From the NCBI GenBank assembly GCA_025358155.1, contig JANYKR010000151.1, forward strand, positions 1 through 64,000: a stretch of 64,000 bases of DNA. Direction: 5' to 3'. How positions within the stretch are numbered: the first letter of the stretch is position 1; each line of letters starts with the position of its first letter. Both the position numbers and the translations under genes were made by a program. This document shows positions 52,772-63,201 of the stretch, piece by piece. This stretch comes from Betaproteobacteria bacterium. GTDB taxonomy: Bacteria; Pseudomonadota; Gammaproteobacteria; Burkholderiales; Burkholderiaceae_C. The notes beneath the pieces are model-generated. The model did no database searches. It saw only the letters and a list, made by a program, of their open reading frames with translations, and was not told where the DNA came from.

Positions 52772-54386
52772 TCAGGCGCGAAAAGCCCCATTGCGCCAGC
52801 CCGTCCACTGGTGCAACAAAACCGGCGCCGCCACCGCCGCACCGATCAGCGTACTGATCAGGCCCGGCACCACCATCAGCACCGCACCCAGGCCGCACAG
52901 CAGCTGCTCCCAGCGCCGCATTTCCACCAGCAAGAACTTGGACAGCGCCGCCGTCAGCAAGCTGATGCCCAGAATGCAGCCGATGAAGGTCACGCTGAAG
53001 TCATACCAGGTAAAGCCCTTGGCCACCAGCACGCCGCAGGCAAACACCGCCAGCTTGGCGCCCTCGTGCTGCAGACCACCAAAAACCAGCCCGCCCAGCA
53101 CCGCATGCAGACCCACCAACAAAGCCAAGTTGGCCGGCCGGTTGCCAAGCGCCCGGGTGCTGAGCCCGACGATGGCGCAAGAGCTGATGCCGCAGAAGGC
53201 CGCCAGGTAAGGCGTGCGGCCGCTGACCAGCACGAAGATCACCAGCGCCAGCGGGATCAGCGTGGGCCAGCGCTCGCGCAGAGACTGGCGCAATTTGGGC
53301 ATCTCGGCCTCGTTCAGGCCCCGCAGGCCATAGCGCTTGGCCTCGAAATGCACTTGCATGAACACGCCGAAAAATGCATGAACGCCGGGACCGTGGCCGC
53401 GACGATGATGGTCTGGTAAGGCACTGCCAGAAACTCGATCATCAAAAAAGCCGCTGCGCCCAGCACCGGGGTGTGATCTGCCCGCCGGTGCTGGACGCCG
53501 CCTCCACCGCCGCCGCAAGCTCACGCCGGTAGCCGACTCGGATCATCGCGGGGATGGTGAGCGAGCCCACCGTCACCGCATTGGCCACCGACGAGCCCGA
53601 CAACATGCCGAACAGCGCCGAGCCGAACACGCTGACCTTGGCCGGCCCGCCGGCGTAGCGTCCGGCGATGCTCGACGCCACGTCGAGAAACAGCTGGCCC
53701 AGCCCGATGCGGGTGGCCATCACGCCAAACAGCACGAAGTGAAAGACATAGGTCGCCACCACGCCCACCGCAATGCCGTAGACGCCCTGGCTGGTCAGGT
53801 ACTGGTGGTTGACCAACTGGACCCAGCTGGCGCCGGCGTGCTGCAGCAGGCCGGGGACTATCGGCCCAGCCAGCGCATAGGCCATGAAAGCAATCGCGAT
53901 GATCGGCAGCGGCCAGCCCATGCTGCGGCGGGTGGCCTCCAGCAGCGCTGCGATCAGCACCGTGCCCATCGCCACATCCAGCGTGCCCGGGTTGCCGACA
54001 CGGAAGGCCAGGTCATCGAAGATCCACGGGATGTAGAGCACCGAGGCGGCCACCGCCCCGGCCAGCAACCCATCAAACCAAGGTACCCCGCCCGGCGCCG
54101 CCCAACCCGGGCGCAGCGGCTGCGTCAACAACGCCTGTCGGTGCGGGAACACCAGAAAAATCAGCCCCAGCACAAAAGCCAGGTGCACACCGCGGTGGGT
54201 CACCTCTTGCAGCAGGCCGAATCCGGCGGTGTAGTAGTGAAACGCCGAGAGCAGCACCAGCAAGCCGCCAACCAGCGCCACCGCCGGCTGCACCAGCGGC
54301 CTGAAGCGCATCTCGGGGTCGAACTTTTCCTCCAGCGCCTGCAGGTCGCGCTCACTGGGCAAGGTCGCAGGCAAGGCGGTGGGCAT
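52772..54386 (-). pseudogene. TRAP transporter 4TM/12TM fused permease, TAXI type, frameshifted
   Basis: The two ORFs in the track (54410-53442 and 53524-52772) are parts of one permease gene. The first reads through TM segments to ASSTGGQITP, then leaves frame at a run of four C on the minus strand (53468-53471) where five would continue PPVLGAAAFLMIEF. That middle frame runs to VPAFMHF and then needs one extra T in a run of five (53370-53374) to continue FFGVFMQVHFEAK. With both bases restored the product is about 538 residues. The family is usually over 600 residues, and the late core region (GxGxPTTAxY) is not visible, so an internal deletion is likely. Not a functional gene as it stands. 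Confidence 0.85.
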
Positions 54387-54484
54387 CAACAGTGAATCCT
54401 GGGCGGGCAAAAAACACAGGGCAGACGGGCTGCCCCGCGCAGGTCAAGCGCAGACGGTGCCGGCAAGGCCGCCCGCCCGGCACC

Positions 54485-55507
54485 CTACTTCAGCAGCCCG
54501 GCTTCCTTGTAGAACCTCTCAGCCCCCGGATGCAGCGGGATGCCGGCACCCTTGATGGCGTTTTCCTTGGTGATGAACTTGCCCTTGGCATGGCCGGCGC
54601 CCATCGCCTTCTGGCCGGCCTCGGCAAAAAGCGCCTTGGTGATCTCGTAGACCGTGTTGGCATCGGCCTTGTCACTGGTCACCCACTGCGCGCCCACCGA
54701 CAGGGTCTTGACCGCGCCTATGCCCTTGTAGGTGGCAGCGGCGATCAGATCGAGCGAGAAGAAACCGTCACTTTTGCGGATGGCATCGGCCTGCGGGCCG
54801 TCGATGGCGATCAGATCGATACCGGCGCCCGCCGATGCCAACTCGGCGATGGCACCGGCCGGCGAGCCGCCAGTGAAGAAGAAGGCGTCGCTCGACCCGT
54901 CCTTCAACTTGTCACCGGCCTGGTCCGGCTTGATGTACTCGGGCTTGATGTCGGACTCCTTGATGCCGTAGGTTGCCAGGATGGTGCGGGCGTTGATCAG
55001 CGTGCCCGAGCCGGGCTCGTCCAGCGCCACCCGCTTGCCTTTGAGGTCGGCCACGGACTTAATGCCGGTACCTTTGCGCGCCACGATGTGCACGCTCTCG
55101 GGGTACAGGTTGGCGATCAAGCGCAGGCCGGTGATGGCGGGCTTGCCTTCGAACACGCCCTTGCCGGTGTAGGCCCAGCTCGCCACATCGGCCTGGCTGA
55201 AGCCCGACTCCAGCGCGCCGCCGGCGATGCCGGTGACATTGGCCAGCGAGCCGTTGCTGGCCTGGGCCGTGACGACGATCTTGCCGGGCTGCGACACCGC
55301 GTTGGCGATCATGCCGCCGACCGGGTAGTAGGTGCCCGCAGTGCCGCCGGCGCCGATGCGGAAAAACTGCCGGGCCTGCGCAGCGCCGGACGCCAGCGCG
55401 GCGGCAACCGCCGCACCGGCAACGAGTTGCTTGAACCTGGTTTGAGCTCCAGTCGGGTCGGGCAGCACCCAAGTGGCGCCCCAGAAGATGAGTAAAGCAC
55501 AATGCAT
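54485..55507 (-). CDS. TAXI family TRAP transporter solute-binding protein
   Basis: The periplasmic receptor partner of the fused permease. The mature part is typical TAXI: FRIGAGGTAGTYYPVGGMIANAVS, VTAQASNGSLANV, SGFSQADVASWAYTGKG, then a binding domain ending LHPGAERFYKEAGLL. The N-terminus is uncertain: the signal-peptide-like FKQLVAGAAVAAALASGAAQA has no start codon directly before it, only an in-frame AGG after GGAG, which may be a lost ATG. The ATG at 55507 is used here; a GTG opening VLPDPTGAQ is another choice. Whether it is still useful without an intact permease is doubtful. Confidence 0.78.
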   Translation of the reverse strand: MHCALLIFWGATWVLPDPTGAQTRFKQLVAGAAVAAALASGAAQARQFFRIGAGGTAGTYYPVGGMIANAVSQPGKIVVTAQASNGSLANVTGIAGGALESGFSQADVASWAYTGKGVFEGKPAITGLRLIANLYPESVHIVARKGTGIKSVADLKGKRVALDEPGSGTLINARTILATYGIKESDIKPEYIKPDQAGDKLKDGSSDAFFFTGGSPAGAIAELASAGAGIDLIAIDGPQADAIRKSDGFFSLDLIAAATYKGIGAVKTLSVGAQWVTSDKADANTVYEITKALFAEAGQKAMGAGHAKGKFITKENAIKGAGIPLHPGAERFYKEAGLLK

Positions 55508-55546
55508 GCGCAGGATCCCTACGGCTATCCCGGGACCGGAGAAACC

Positions 55547-57115
55547 ATGACACAGGCCGGCCCCTTGACACCGCGGCTCGCTACGGGCGCCGGACCGCAA
55601 GCGGTGCTGCCCTCAGCGCGCGAATGGCCGCTGTTTGACGCTGCCGCCAGCCGACAGATCGAACAATCGGCTTTGGCGGCAAGCCCGCCCCATGCGCTGA
55701 TGGCCGCCGCTGGCCTGGGCGTGGCCCGGCTTGTGCTGGCGGTTGCACCGCAAGCCCGCAGGGTCCAGGTCTGGGCCGGACCCGGCAACAACGGCGGCGA
55801 CGGCCTGGTGGCCGCGCGCCACCTGCACCAGGCCGGGCTGGAGGTTGCAGTCAACTTGCTCGGTGATGTGCGTAACGGACCGGCCGACGCCCAACACGCG
55901 CTGGCCCAGGCCCGGCAGGCGGGAGTCCGAATCCTCTGCGGTCTCGAGCGACCTTGGGCCGACGACCGGCCGGCCAACGCACTGATAGACGCGCTGCTGG
56001 GCCTGGGTTCCCGCCGCACGCCCGAGGGCGACATCGCCGCAGCGGTGCTGCGCCTGCAGCGCCCCGGTGTGCCGGTGCTGGCGGTGGATTTGCCCACCGG
56101 CCTGTGCGGCGACACCGGCCGGCTGCTCGGTGACACGGCAGTGGTGGCCACCCACACCCTGTCGCTGCTGACCCTCAAGCCCGGCCTGTTCACCGCGATG
56201 GGCCGCAGCTTTGCCGGTCGGGTCTGGTTCGACAGCCTGGCGGTGGACACCGGCGCTGTTGCCGCCAGCGCTCACTTGTCCGGGCCCCAAACCTTGCGCA
56301 AGCTGCTGCCCTGCCGCAACCCTGCCCAGCACAAGGGCAACTTTGGCGATGTGCTGGTGCTGGGTGGCGCAGCCGGCATGGGCGGTGCAGCGCAGCTGGC
56401 GGCCAGTGCGGCCTTGACGGCTGGCGCCGGGCGGGTCTACCTGGCCAGGCTGGACGGCGACACCGCCCCCAGCGCAGCCCGGCCCGAGTTGATGCCACGC
56501 AGCTTGGATGAAGCGCTGGCGCCTGATTTTCTGGCCCGCTGCACGGTGGTATGCGGCTGCGGCGGTGGCACAGCCGTGCAGGCCGTGCTGCCCGGGGTGA
56601 TGGCCAACGCGGCGCGGCTGGTGCTGGATGCCGATGCGCTCAATGCGCTGGCCGCCGATGCGGGCCTGCGCCAGGCCATGCAGGCGCGCAGCACGGCCGG
56701 AGCGCCCACAGTCCTGACCCCCCATCCGCTGGAAGCCGCCAGGCTGCTGGGCATCACGGCCGCTGCAGTCCAGGCCCAGCGCCAGCACTTCGCCCAAAGC
56801 CTCGCGGATCAATACGGCGCCAGCGTCGTGCTCAAGGGGTCGGGCACGGTCATCGCCGCACCCGGGCGAACAGCGGTGGTCAATCCCACCGGCAACGCCC
56901 GGCTGGGCAGTGCCGGCACCGGAGATGTGCTGGCGGGCTGGTTGGGCGGGCTGTGGTCGCAGGCGGGCGGCCAACAGGGCTTCGAGGCCGCTGCCGCCAG
57001 CGTCTGGCTGCACGGTCAGGCTGCTGAGCTGGCAGATGCCCGAACCCTGCGCCTGCCGCTGCGCGCCGCCGACCTGATCGAAGCGATGGCGGCTGCGCTG
57101 CCGGTGGGCGACTGA
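55547..57115 (+). CDS. nnr: Bifunctional NAD(P)H-hydrate repair enzyme (epimerase and dehydratase)
   Basis: Repairs hydrated NADH and NADPH: the N-terminal YjeF_N epimerase domain (VWAGPGNNGGDGLVAARHL, LDALLGLGS-like) interconverts R and S hydrates and the C-terminal ribokinase-like domain (HKGNFGDVLVLGGAAGMGGA, LTPHPLEAARLLG, STGTGDVLAG-like NARLGSAGTGDVLAGW) dehydrates the S form using ADP or ATP. The 522-residue length fits the fused form. The ATG at 55547 follows GGAGA; the track start is 15 codons earlier. It is divergent from the TAXI binding protein by 39 bases and convergent with rnr. Confidence 0.95.
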   Translation: MTQAGPLTPRLATGAGPQAVLPSAREWPLFDAAASRQIEQSALAASPPHALMAAAGLGVARLVLAVAPQARRVQVWAGPGNNGGDGLVAARHLHQAGLEVAVNLLGDVRNGPADAQHALAQARQAGVRILCGLERPWADDRPANALIDALLGLGSRRTPEGDIAAAVLRLQRPGVPVLAVDLPTGLCGDTGRLLGDTAVVATHTLSLLTLKPGLFTAMGRSFAGRVWFDSLAVDTGAVAASAHLSGPQTLRKLLPCRNPAQHKGNFGDVLVLGGAAGMGGAAQLAASAALTAGAGRVYLARLDGDTAPSAARPELMPRSLDEALAPDFLARCTVVCGCGGGTAVQAVLPGVMANAARLVLDADALNALAADAGLRQAMQARSTAGAPTVLTPHPLEAARLLGITAAAVQAQRQHFAQSLADQYGASVVLKGSGTVIAAPGRTAVVNPTGNARLGSAGTGDVLAGWLGGLWSQAGGQQGFEAAAASVWLHGQAAELADARTLRLPLRAADLIEAMAAALPVGD

Positions 57116-57121
57116 ACCCGG

Positions 57122-59353
57122 TCAGCGCTTGGTCCGCGCCTTTGCAGGCTGGGCCGCCCGCCCCTGCTTGCTGGCGGGCGAGCCCCGTGCGGCCACCGCC
57201 TTGGCGCGCCCGGCCTTGGCTGCCCGGTCGCGGGTTTGCACGGCTTTCAACTCGTCGCTGGGCGAACCGCCTGCGGTCGACTTGGATTTGCTGCTGCGCA
57301 CCACCAGCGCATCGGTCTCGCCTTCACGCACCAGGCGGAAGTCAATCTTGCGGCCGTCCAGATCGACCCGGCTGACCTGCACCCGCACCCGCGAACCCAC
57401 GCCGTAACGCACGCCACTGCGCTCGCCGCGCAGGTCCTGGCGCGCCTCGTCGAAGCGGAAGTACTCACCCCCCAGTTCGGTGATGTGCACCAGGCCCTCG
57501 ACATACAACTCGTCGAGCGTGATGAACAGGCCGAAGCTGGTGACTGCGGTGACCGTGCCGGCGTATTCCTCACCCAGGTGGTCGCGCATGAAACGGCATT
57601 TGAGCCAGGCCTCGACATCGCGTGAGGCTTCGTCGGCGCGGCGCTCGTTGGCACTGCAGTGCGCGCCAGCGGCCAGCCAGAGGCCCGCGTCCTGGGCACT
57701 GGCCGGTGCTTTGGCTGCAGCTTTGCCCAGCTTGCGCACCGGCGTGGGCGCCGGCAGCGCGGCGGCGGTGTGCTCCACCGCGCTGCCAGTGAGCAGGTAG
57801 CGCTTGCCCAGCAACAAGGCCTTGATGACCCGGTGCACCAACAAGTCGGGGTAGCGCCGGATCGGGCTGGTGAAGTGGGCATAGGCCTCGTAGGCCAGAC
57901 CAAAGTGGCCGGCATTGCCCGAGGTGTAGACCGCCTGCTGCATCGAGCGCAGCAGCATCGAGTGGATCTGCGGTGCATCGACCCGGTCCTTGGTCGCCAG
58001 AGAGATCGCCTGCAACTCGGACGGCTTGGGATCGTCGCTCAAGCTGAAGCCCAAGCCCAGCGAGCGCAGGTAGTTTTGCAGTGTCAGCCGCTTCTCGGGC
58101 GTCGGGCCCTCATGCACCCGGAACAGCGCCGGGTGCTTGTGGCTCTCGATGAACTCTGCGGCGCAGACGTTGGCCGCCAGCATTGCTTCTTCGATCAGCC
58201 GGTGCGCCTCGGTGCGGGTGCGGGGCACGATCTTCTCGATGCGGCCGTTGTCGTCGCAGACGATCTGGGTCTCGGTGGTCTCGAAGTCGATCGCACCCCG
58301 CAGGCCGCGGTTCTTCAGCAGTGCACGGTAGACCTCGTGCAAATGGATCAGGTCAGGCACCAGATCTGCCCGGCGCTGGGCCTCGACACCCCGGGTATTG
58401 CCCAGGATGTTGGCCACCTCGGTATAGGTCAGCCTGGCGTGCGAACGGATCACCGCCGGGTAGAACTGGTAGGCGCTGATGACGCCAGCCGCATCGACCA
58501 GCATGTCGCACACCATGCTCAGCCGCTCTTCATCGGGGTTGAGCGAGCACAGGCCGTTGCTGATCTTCTCGGGCAGCATCGGGATCACCCGGCGCGGAAA
58601 GTACACCGAGGTGGCGCGCTCGTAGGCATCGTCGTCCAGCGGGTCGCCCGGCTTGACATAGTGGCTGACGTCGGCAATCGCCACGATCAGGCGCCAGCCC
58701 TCAAACGCCGCCTTGCCGCGGCCCCTCTTGACCAGCGGCTCGCAGTAGACCGCGTCGTCGAAGTCACGCGCGTCCTCGCCGTCGATGGTGACCAGCGGCA
58801 CGTCGGTCAGGTCGATACGGTTGCGCTTGTCAGTGGCACGCACCCGGTCGGGCAAGGCGGCGGCCTGGGCCAGTGCCTCGGTCGAAAACCGGTGCGGCAC
58901 CTCGTACTTGCGCACCGCGATCTCGATCTCCATGCCGGGATCGTCGATCTCGCCCAGCACCTCGGTGATGCGGCCGACCGGCTGCGAGAACATTGATGGC
59001 GGCTCGGTGAGCTCGATCGCCACTACCTGGCCTACCGCTGCACTGGCGGTGGCGTTCTTGGGGATCAGGATGTCCTGGCCGAATCGCCGGTCTTCAGGCG
59101 CCACCAGCCAGATGCCGTTTTCGTGCAGCAGGCGGCCGATGATCGGCGATTTGCGGCGCTCGACGATGTCGATCACGCGGCCTTCGGGCCGGCCCTTGCG
59201 GTCAGCCCGCACGATGCGCACCCGGATGCGGTCGCGGTGCAGCACCGAACGCATTTCTTGCGCCGAGAGGTAGATGTCGGGCTCGTTGTCGTCGCGGCGC
59301 ACAAAGCCGTGGCCGTCGCGGTGGCCGAGAACGGTGCCTTCGACTTCGCTCAC
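57122..59353 (-). CDS. rnr: Ribonuclease R
   Basis: RNase R is a processive 3'-5' exoribonuclease that degrades structured RNA and helps rRNA quality control and trans-translation. The 743-residue protein has the cold-shock domains (GTVLGHRDGHGFVRRDDNEP), the RNB catalytic domain (TIDGEDARDFDDAVYCE, HYVKPGDPLDDDAYERATSVYFP, FTSPIRRYPDLLVHR), an S1 domain (YAGTVTAVTSFGLFITL) and a basic Lys/Arg tail. The start is a GTG with no strong Shine-Dalgarno. It is divergent from the tRNA-Leu gene and convergent with nnr. Confidence 0.96.
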   Translation of the reverse strand: MSEVEGTVLGHRDGHGFVRRDDNEPDIYLSAQEMRSVLHRDRIRVRIVRADRKGRPEGRVIDIVERRKSPIIGRLLHENGIWLVAPEDRRFGQDILIPKNATASAAVGQVVAIELTEPPSMFSQPVGRITEVLGEIDDPGMEIEIAVRKYEVPHRFSTEALAQAAALPDRVRATDKRNRIDLTDVPLVTIDGEDARDFDDAVYCEPLVKRGRGKAAFEGWRLIVAIADVSHYVKPGDPLDDDAYERATSVYFPRRVIPMLPEKISNGLCSLNPDEERLSMVCDMLVDAAGVISAYQFYPAVIRSHARLTYTEVANILGNTRGVEAQRRADLVPDLIHLHEVYRALLKNRGLRGAIDFETTETQIVCDDNGRIEKIVPRTRTEAHRLIEEAMLAANVCAAEFIESHKHPALFRVHEGPTPEKRLTLQNYLRSLGLGFSLSDDPKPSELQAISLATKDRVDAPQIHSMLLRSMQQAVYTSGNAGHFGLAYEAYAHFTSPIRRYPDLLVHRVIKALLLGKRYLLTGSAVEHTAAALPAPTPVRKLGKAAAKAPASAQDAGLWLAAGAHCSANERRADEASRDVEAWLKCRFMRDHLGEEYAGTVTAVTSFGLFITLDELYVEGLVHITELGGEYFRFDEARQDLRGERSGVRYGVGSRVRVQVSRVDLDGRKIDFRLVREGETDALVVRSSKSKSTAGGSPSDELKAVQTRDRAAKAGRAKAVAARGSPASKQGRAAQPAKARTKR

Positions 59354-59379
59354 CAGCGCTGCGCCCAGGGCGGGCGGGC

Positions 59380-59409
59380 TTGAAATCTGGCTTTTTATGA
59401 TGCTATACT
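59380..59409 (+). promoter_or_regulatory. Promoter of tRNA-Leu
   Basis: TTGAAA and TATACT with an 18-base spacer are close to the sigma-70 consensus, placing the start point about 10 bases before the tRNA. It lies just upstream of rnr on the opposite strand. Confidence 0.85.
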
Positions 59410-59426
59410 CCTGTTTGCAGTAGCCA

Positions 59427-59511
<85 letters not shown>

Positions 59512-59519
59512 AGATATTC

Positions 59520-59552
59520 AAGGCCAGCATGAAAATGCTGGCCTTTTGTTTT
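59520..59552 (+). terminator. Terminator of tRNA-Leu
   Basis: AAGGCCAGCAT-GAAA-ATGCTGGCCTT forms an 11-bp perfect stem closed by a GAAA tetraloop and followed by TTGTTTT, a strong intrinsic terminator 9 bases after the tRNA. Confidence 0.93.
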
Positions 59553-59692
59553 GGCCGCTCGCTGTGTGAAATGAGTAGAAACGTCAGGGCACGGGCCGGC
59601 GCAGGCACCGGCGCCCCGCACAATCTGGCAAAAGTCCCGGGCTGCAACGGCTGCCAGTGGCGGCGCCTCCAGCACCGTGCAGCGCGGTCCGG

Positions 59693-60214
59693 TCAAACCG
59701 AGAACTTCTTCGCCAGGCCCTCGGGCCTGAGGTTGTCGTAATCCTCGAACGGCTGGTGAATCCAGGGGCTGGTAGGCAGCATCTCGACAAAATAGTCGGG
59801 CGTATAGCTCGACACGCCTTTGACCCAGATCACTGCGCTGCGCAGGTCGCTGATCGACGGCACGCCGCGCAGGCGCTCGACCACGGCCTTGAGCGTGACG
59901 CCCGAGTCTGACAAGTCATCCACCAGCAGCACCCGGCCCGCCAGTTCACCCTTGGGCATGGTGATGTACTTGGCCAGGTCAAGCCGACCCTGGATGGTGC
60001 CCGCATCGGCCCGGTAGGAACTGGTCGACATGATCGCCAGCGGCTTGTCAAACACCCTTGAGAGCACATCGCCCGGCCGCATGCCGCCACGCGCCAGGCA
60101 CAGGATCTGGTCGAACTCCCAGCCCGTATGCGCCACCTTGAGCGCCAGGCGCTCGATCAGCATGTGGTACTCGTCCCAGCTCACATACAGGTGCTTGCCG
60201 TCGTCGGTCAACAT
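59693..60214 (-). CDS. Purine phosphoribosyltransferase (hypoxanthine/xanthine type)
   Basis: A type I phosphoribosyltransferase of 173 residues that salvages a purine base with PRPP. The PRPP-binding motif VLLVDDLSDSGVTL is intact, with the family opening SWDEYHMLIERLALKV and ILCLARGGMRPGDVLS. The C-terminal part SYTPDYFVEMLPTSPWIHQPFED is typical of the xanthine/hypoxanthine branch. The track ORF begins 126 codons earlier inside purA in the same strand; the ATG at 60214 follows AAGGAA. It lies 65 bases after purA, consistent with a purine operon; hpt or gpt could both be used as names. Confidence 0.92.
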   Translation of the reverse strand: MLTDDGKHLYVSWDEYHMLIERLALKVAHTGWEFDQILCLARGGMRPGDVLSRVFDKPLAIMSTSSYRADAGTIQGRLDLAKYITMPKGELAGRVLLVDDLSDSGVTLKAVVERLRGVPSISDLRSAVIWVKGVSSYTPDYFVEMLPTSPWIHQPFEDYDNLRPEGLAKKFSV

Positions 60215-60279
60215 GGTGGGTTTCCTTGATTTCAGGGCAATGGGATCGAGCCTGGCGCAGCTTGCGGCACGGTCCAGAC

Positions 60280-61656
<1,377 letters not shown>

Positions 61657-61693
61657 TTAGGCGGCGCGGGTGACCAGCGCCGGTTGCCGAGTC

Positions 61694-62857
61694 TCAGAGT
61701 GCACGCAGCACCCAGTGATCGCCGGAGGCCACCAACTCGCGGTCGCAATCGTATTCTTCGCCTTCGTGATCGTGGCCGGGCAGGATGCAGACCACGGTTT
61801 CGCCCAGCTCCCGCAGCCGGCGAATCGACTGGCGCAGCGCTGCGTCTTCGCTCCAGGCCGCACGCACCGCGCTGCGGCGTGGCTCCGGGGCCACGCAGCC
61901 GGCCAGGATCTTCAGGTCGGTAGAAAACCCGACCGCAGGCCGGTTGCGGCCAAACTCCGCACCGACTTCATCGTAGCGGCCACCGCGCAGCACAGCGTCG
62001 GCCGCCCCCGGCGCGTACACCGCGAAGCGCGCGCCCGAGTAATACGCATAACCGCCCATGTCGGCCAGATCAAAACCGACCCGAACGCCGGGATGGACAC
62101 GCGCCACGTGTTGCGCCAGCCAGGCCAGGTCATCCAACGCTGCTCCGATCAGCGGGTGGGTCGGCAGCCGCTCGCGGGCCTCGTCCAGCACCGCCAGATC
62201 GCCGTACAGCGTCGGCAGCGCCAGCAGGCCCGCCCGGGCACCGGCCGGAAAGCCCTGCGACAGCTGGTCCAGCGTTGCCACGTCCTTGGCCGCCAAGGCA
62301 GCCACCAACTCCGCCAGCGCATCCGGCGCCAGGGGCACACCGTCCAGCGTGCCCCGCAAGATGCGGGCGTCGGCCAGATCGAGCACCAGATTCTGCAGGC
62401 CGGCAGCGCGCAGGCTGTCGAGCGCCAGGTCCTGGACTTCGAGGTCGGCCTCCAGCCCGGCGTGGCCATAAATCTCGGCGCCAAACTGCAGGGGTTCGCG
62501 GGTGGACTGGGGCGACTGTGGCCGGGTGTGCAACACCGGCCCGCAGTAGCACAAGCGGGTCACACCCTGGCGGTTGAGCAGGTGCGCGTCGATGCGGGCT
62601 ACCTGCGGCGTGCTGTCGGCGCGAATGCCGAGCGAGCGCCCGCTCAACTGATCCACCAACTTGAAAGTGCGCAGATCAAGTGCCCGACCGGTGCCGGTCA
62701 ACAGCGACTCCAGGTGCTCGAGCAAGGGCGGCATCACCTGCTCAAAGCCGTAGCTGCCCGCCATCGTCAACAGCCCGCGCCGCAGACCCTCAAGGCGCCG
62801 CGCTTCCGCCGGCAAGACATCGGCAATGTGCTCGGGCAGCAGCCAGGCAGAGGACAT
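61694..62857 (-). CDS. hisZ: ATP phosphoribosyltransferase regulatory subunit HisZ
   Basis: HisZ is a histidyl-tRNA synthetase paralogue without aminoacylation activity that forms the regulatory part of the short-form HisG enzyme in histidine synthesis. The 387-residue product has class II synthetase motifs ([66 protein letters not shown]) but no C-terminal anticodon-binding domain. The track start is upstream; the ATG at 62857 fits. A TACAAT on the minus strand at 62885-62890 is a possible -10 without a clear -35. Confidence 0.95.
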   Translation of the reverse strand: MSSAWLLPEHIADVLPAEARRLEGLRRGLLTMAGSYGFEQVMPPLLEHLESLLTGTGRALDLRTFKLVDQLSGRSLGIRADSTPQVARIDAHLLNRQGVTRLCYCGPVLHTRPQSPQSTREPLQFGAEIYGHAGLEADLEVQDLALDSLRAAGLQNLVLDLADARILRGTLDGVPLAPDALAELVAALAAKDVATLDQLSQGFPAGARAGLLALPTLYGDLAVLDEARERLPTHPLIGAALDDLAWLAQHVARVHPGVRVGFDLADMGGYAYYSGARFAVYAPGAADAVLRGGRYDEVGAEFGRNRPAVGFSTDLKILAGCVAPEPRRSAVRAAWSEDAALRQSIRRLRELGETVVCILPGHDHEGEEYDCDRELVASGDHWVLRAL

Positions 62858-63001
62858 GGAAAACCCGAGGGAATTAAAAATGAGATTGTACCGGCGGCCG
62901 TTTTTGCCGCTTTGGTGAGGGCAGCCAGCCGGGGCCGGCTCGGGTCGGCGCGGCGGGCAGATCGACCCGGCCCAGCGCAGCGGCCCGGACATGGCCCAAG
63001 C

Positions 63002-63187
63002 TCAATGCCAGATTGCGAGCAGCAGCATGCCGGCGAGCATGCAGGACAGGCCGAGAAAACGGATCTGACCGTCGCTCATGCGCACCGCGCGCTCAAACAC
63101 CTGGCGCCACATCGTCGGGCTCAAAAAAGGCAGCAAGCCCTCGAACACCAGCATCAGCGCCAGCGCGCCCAGCACCCAGTCGAGCAT
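63002..63187 (-). CDS. DUF2065 family small membrane protein
   Basis: A 61-residue protein with two hydrophobic segments (LDWVLGALALMLVFEGLLPFL and LGLSCMLAGMLLLAIWH) and a short loop WRQVFERAVRMSDGQIRF between them, matching the YjeT/DUF2065 family commonly found next to hflC and purA. Function unknown; probably an inner-membrane protein. It follows hflC by 14 bases. Confidence 0.9.
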   Translation of the reverse strand: MLDWVLGALALMLVFEGLLPFLSPTMWRQVFERAVRMSDGQIRFLGLSCMLAGMLLLAIWH

Positions 63188-63201
63188 GGTCGGCGCCCGG
63201 C

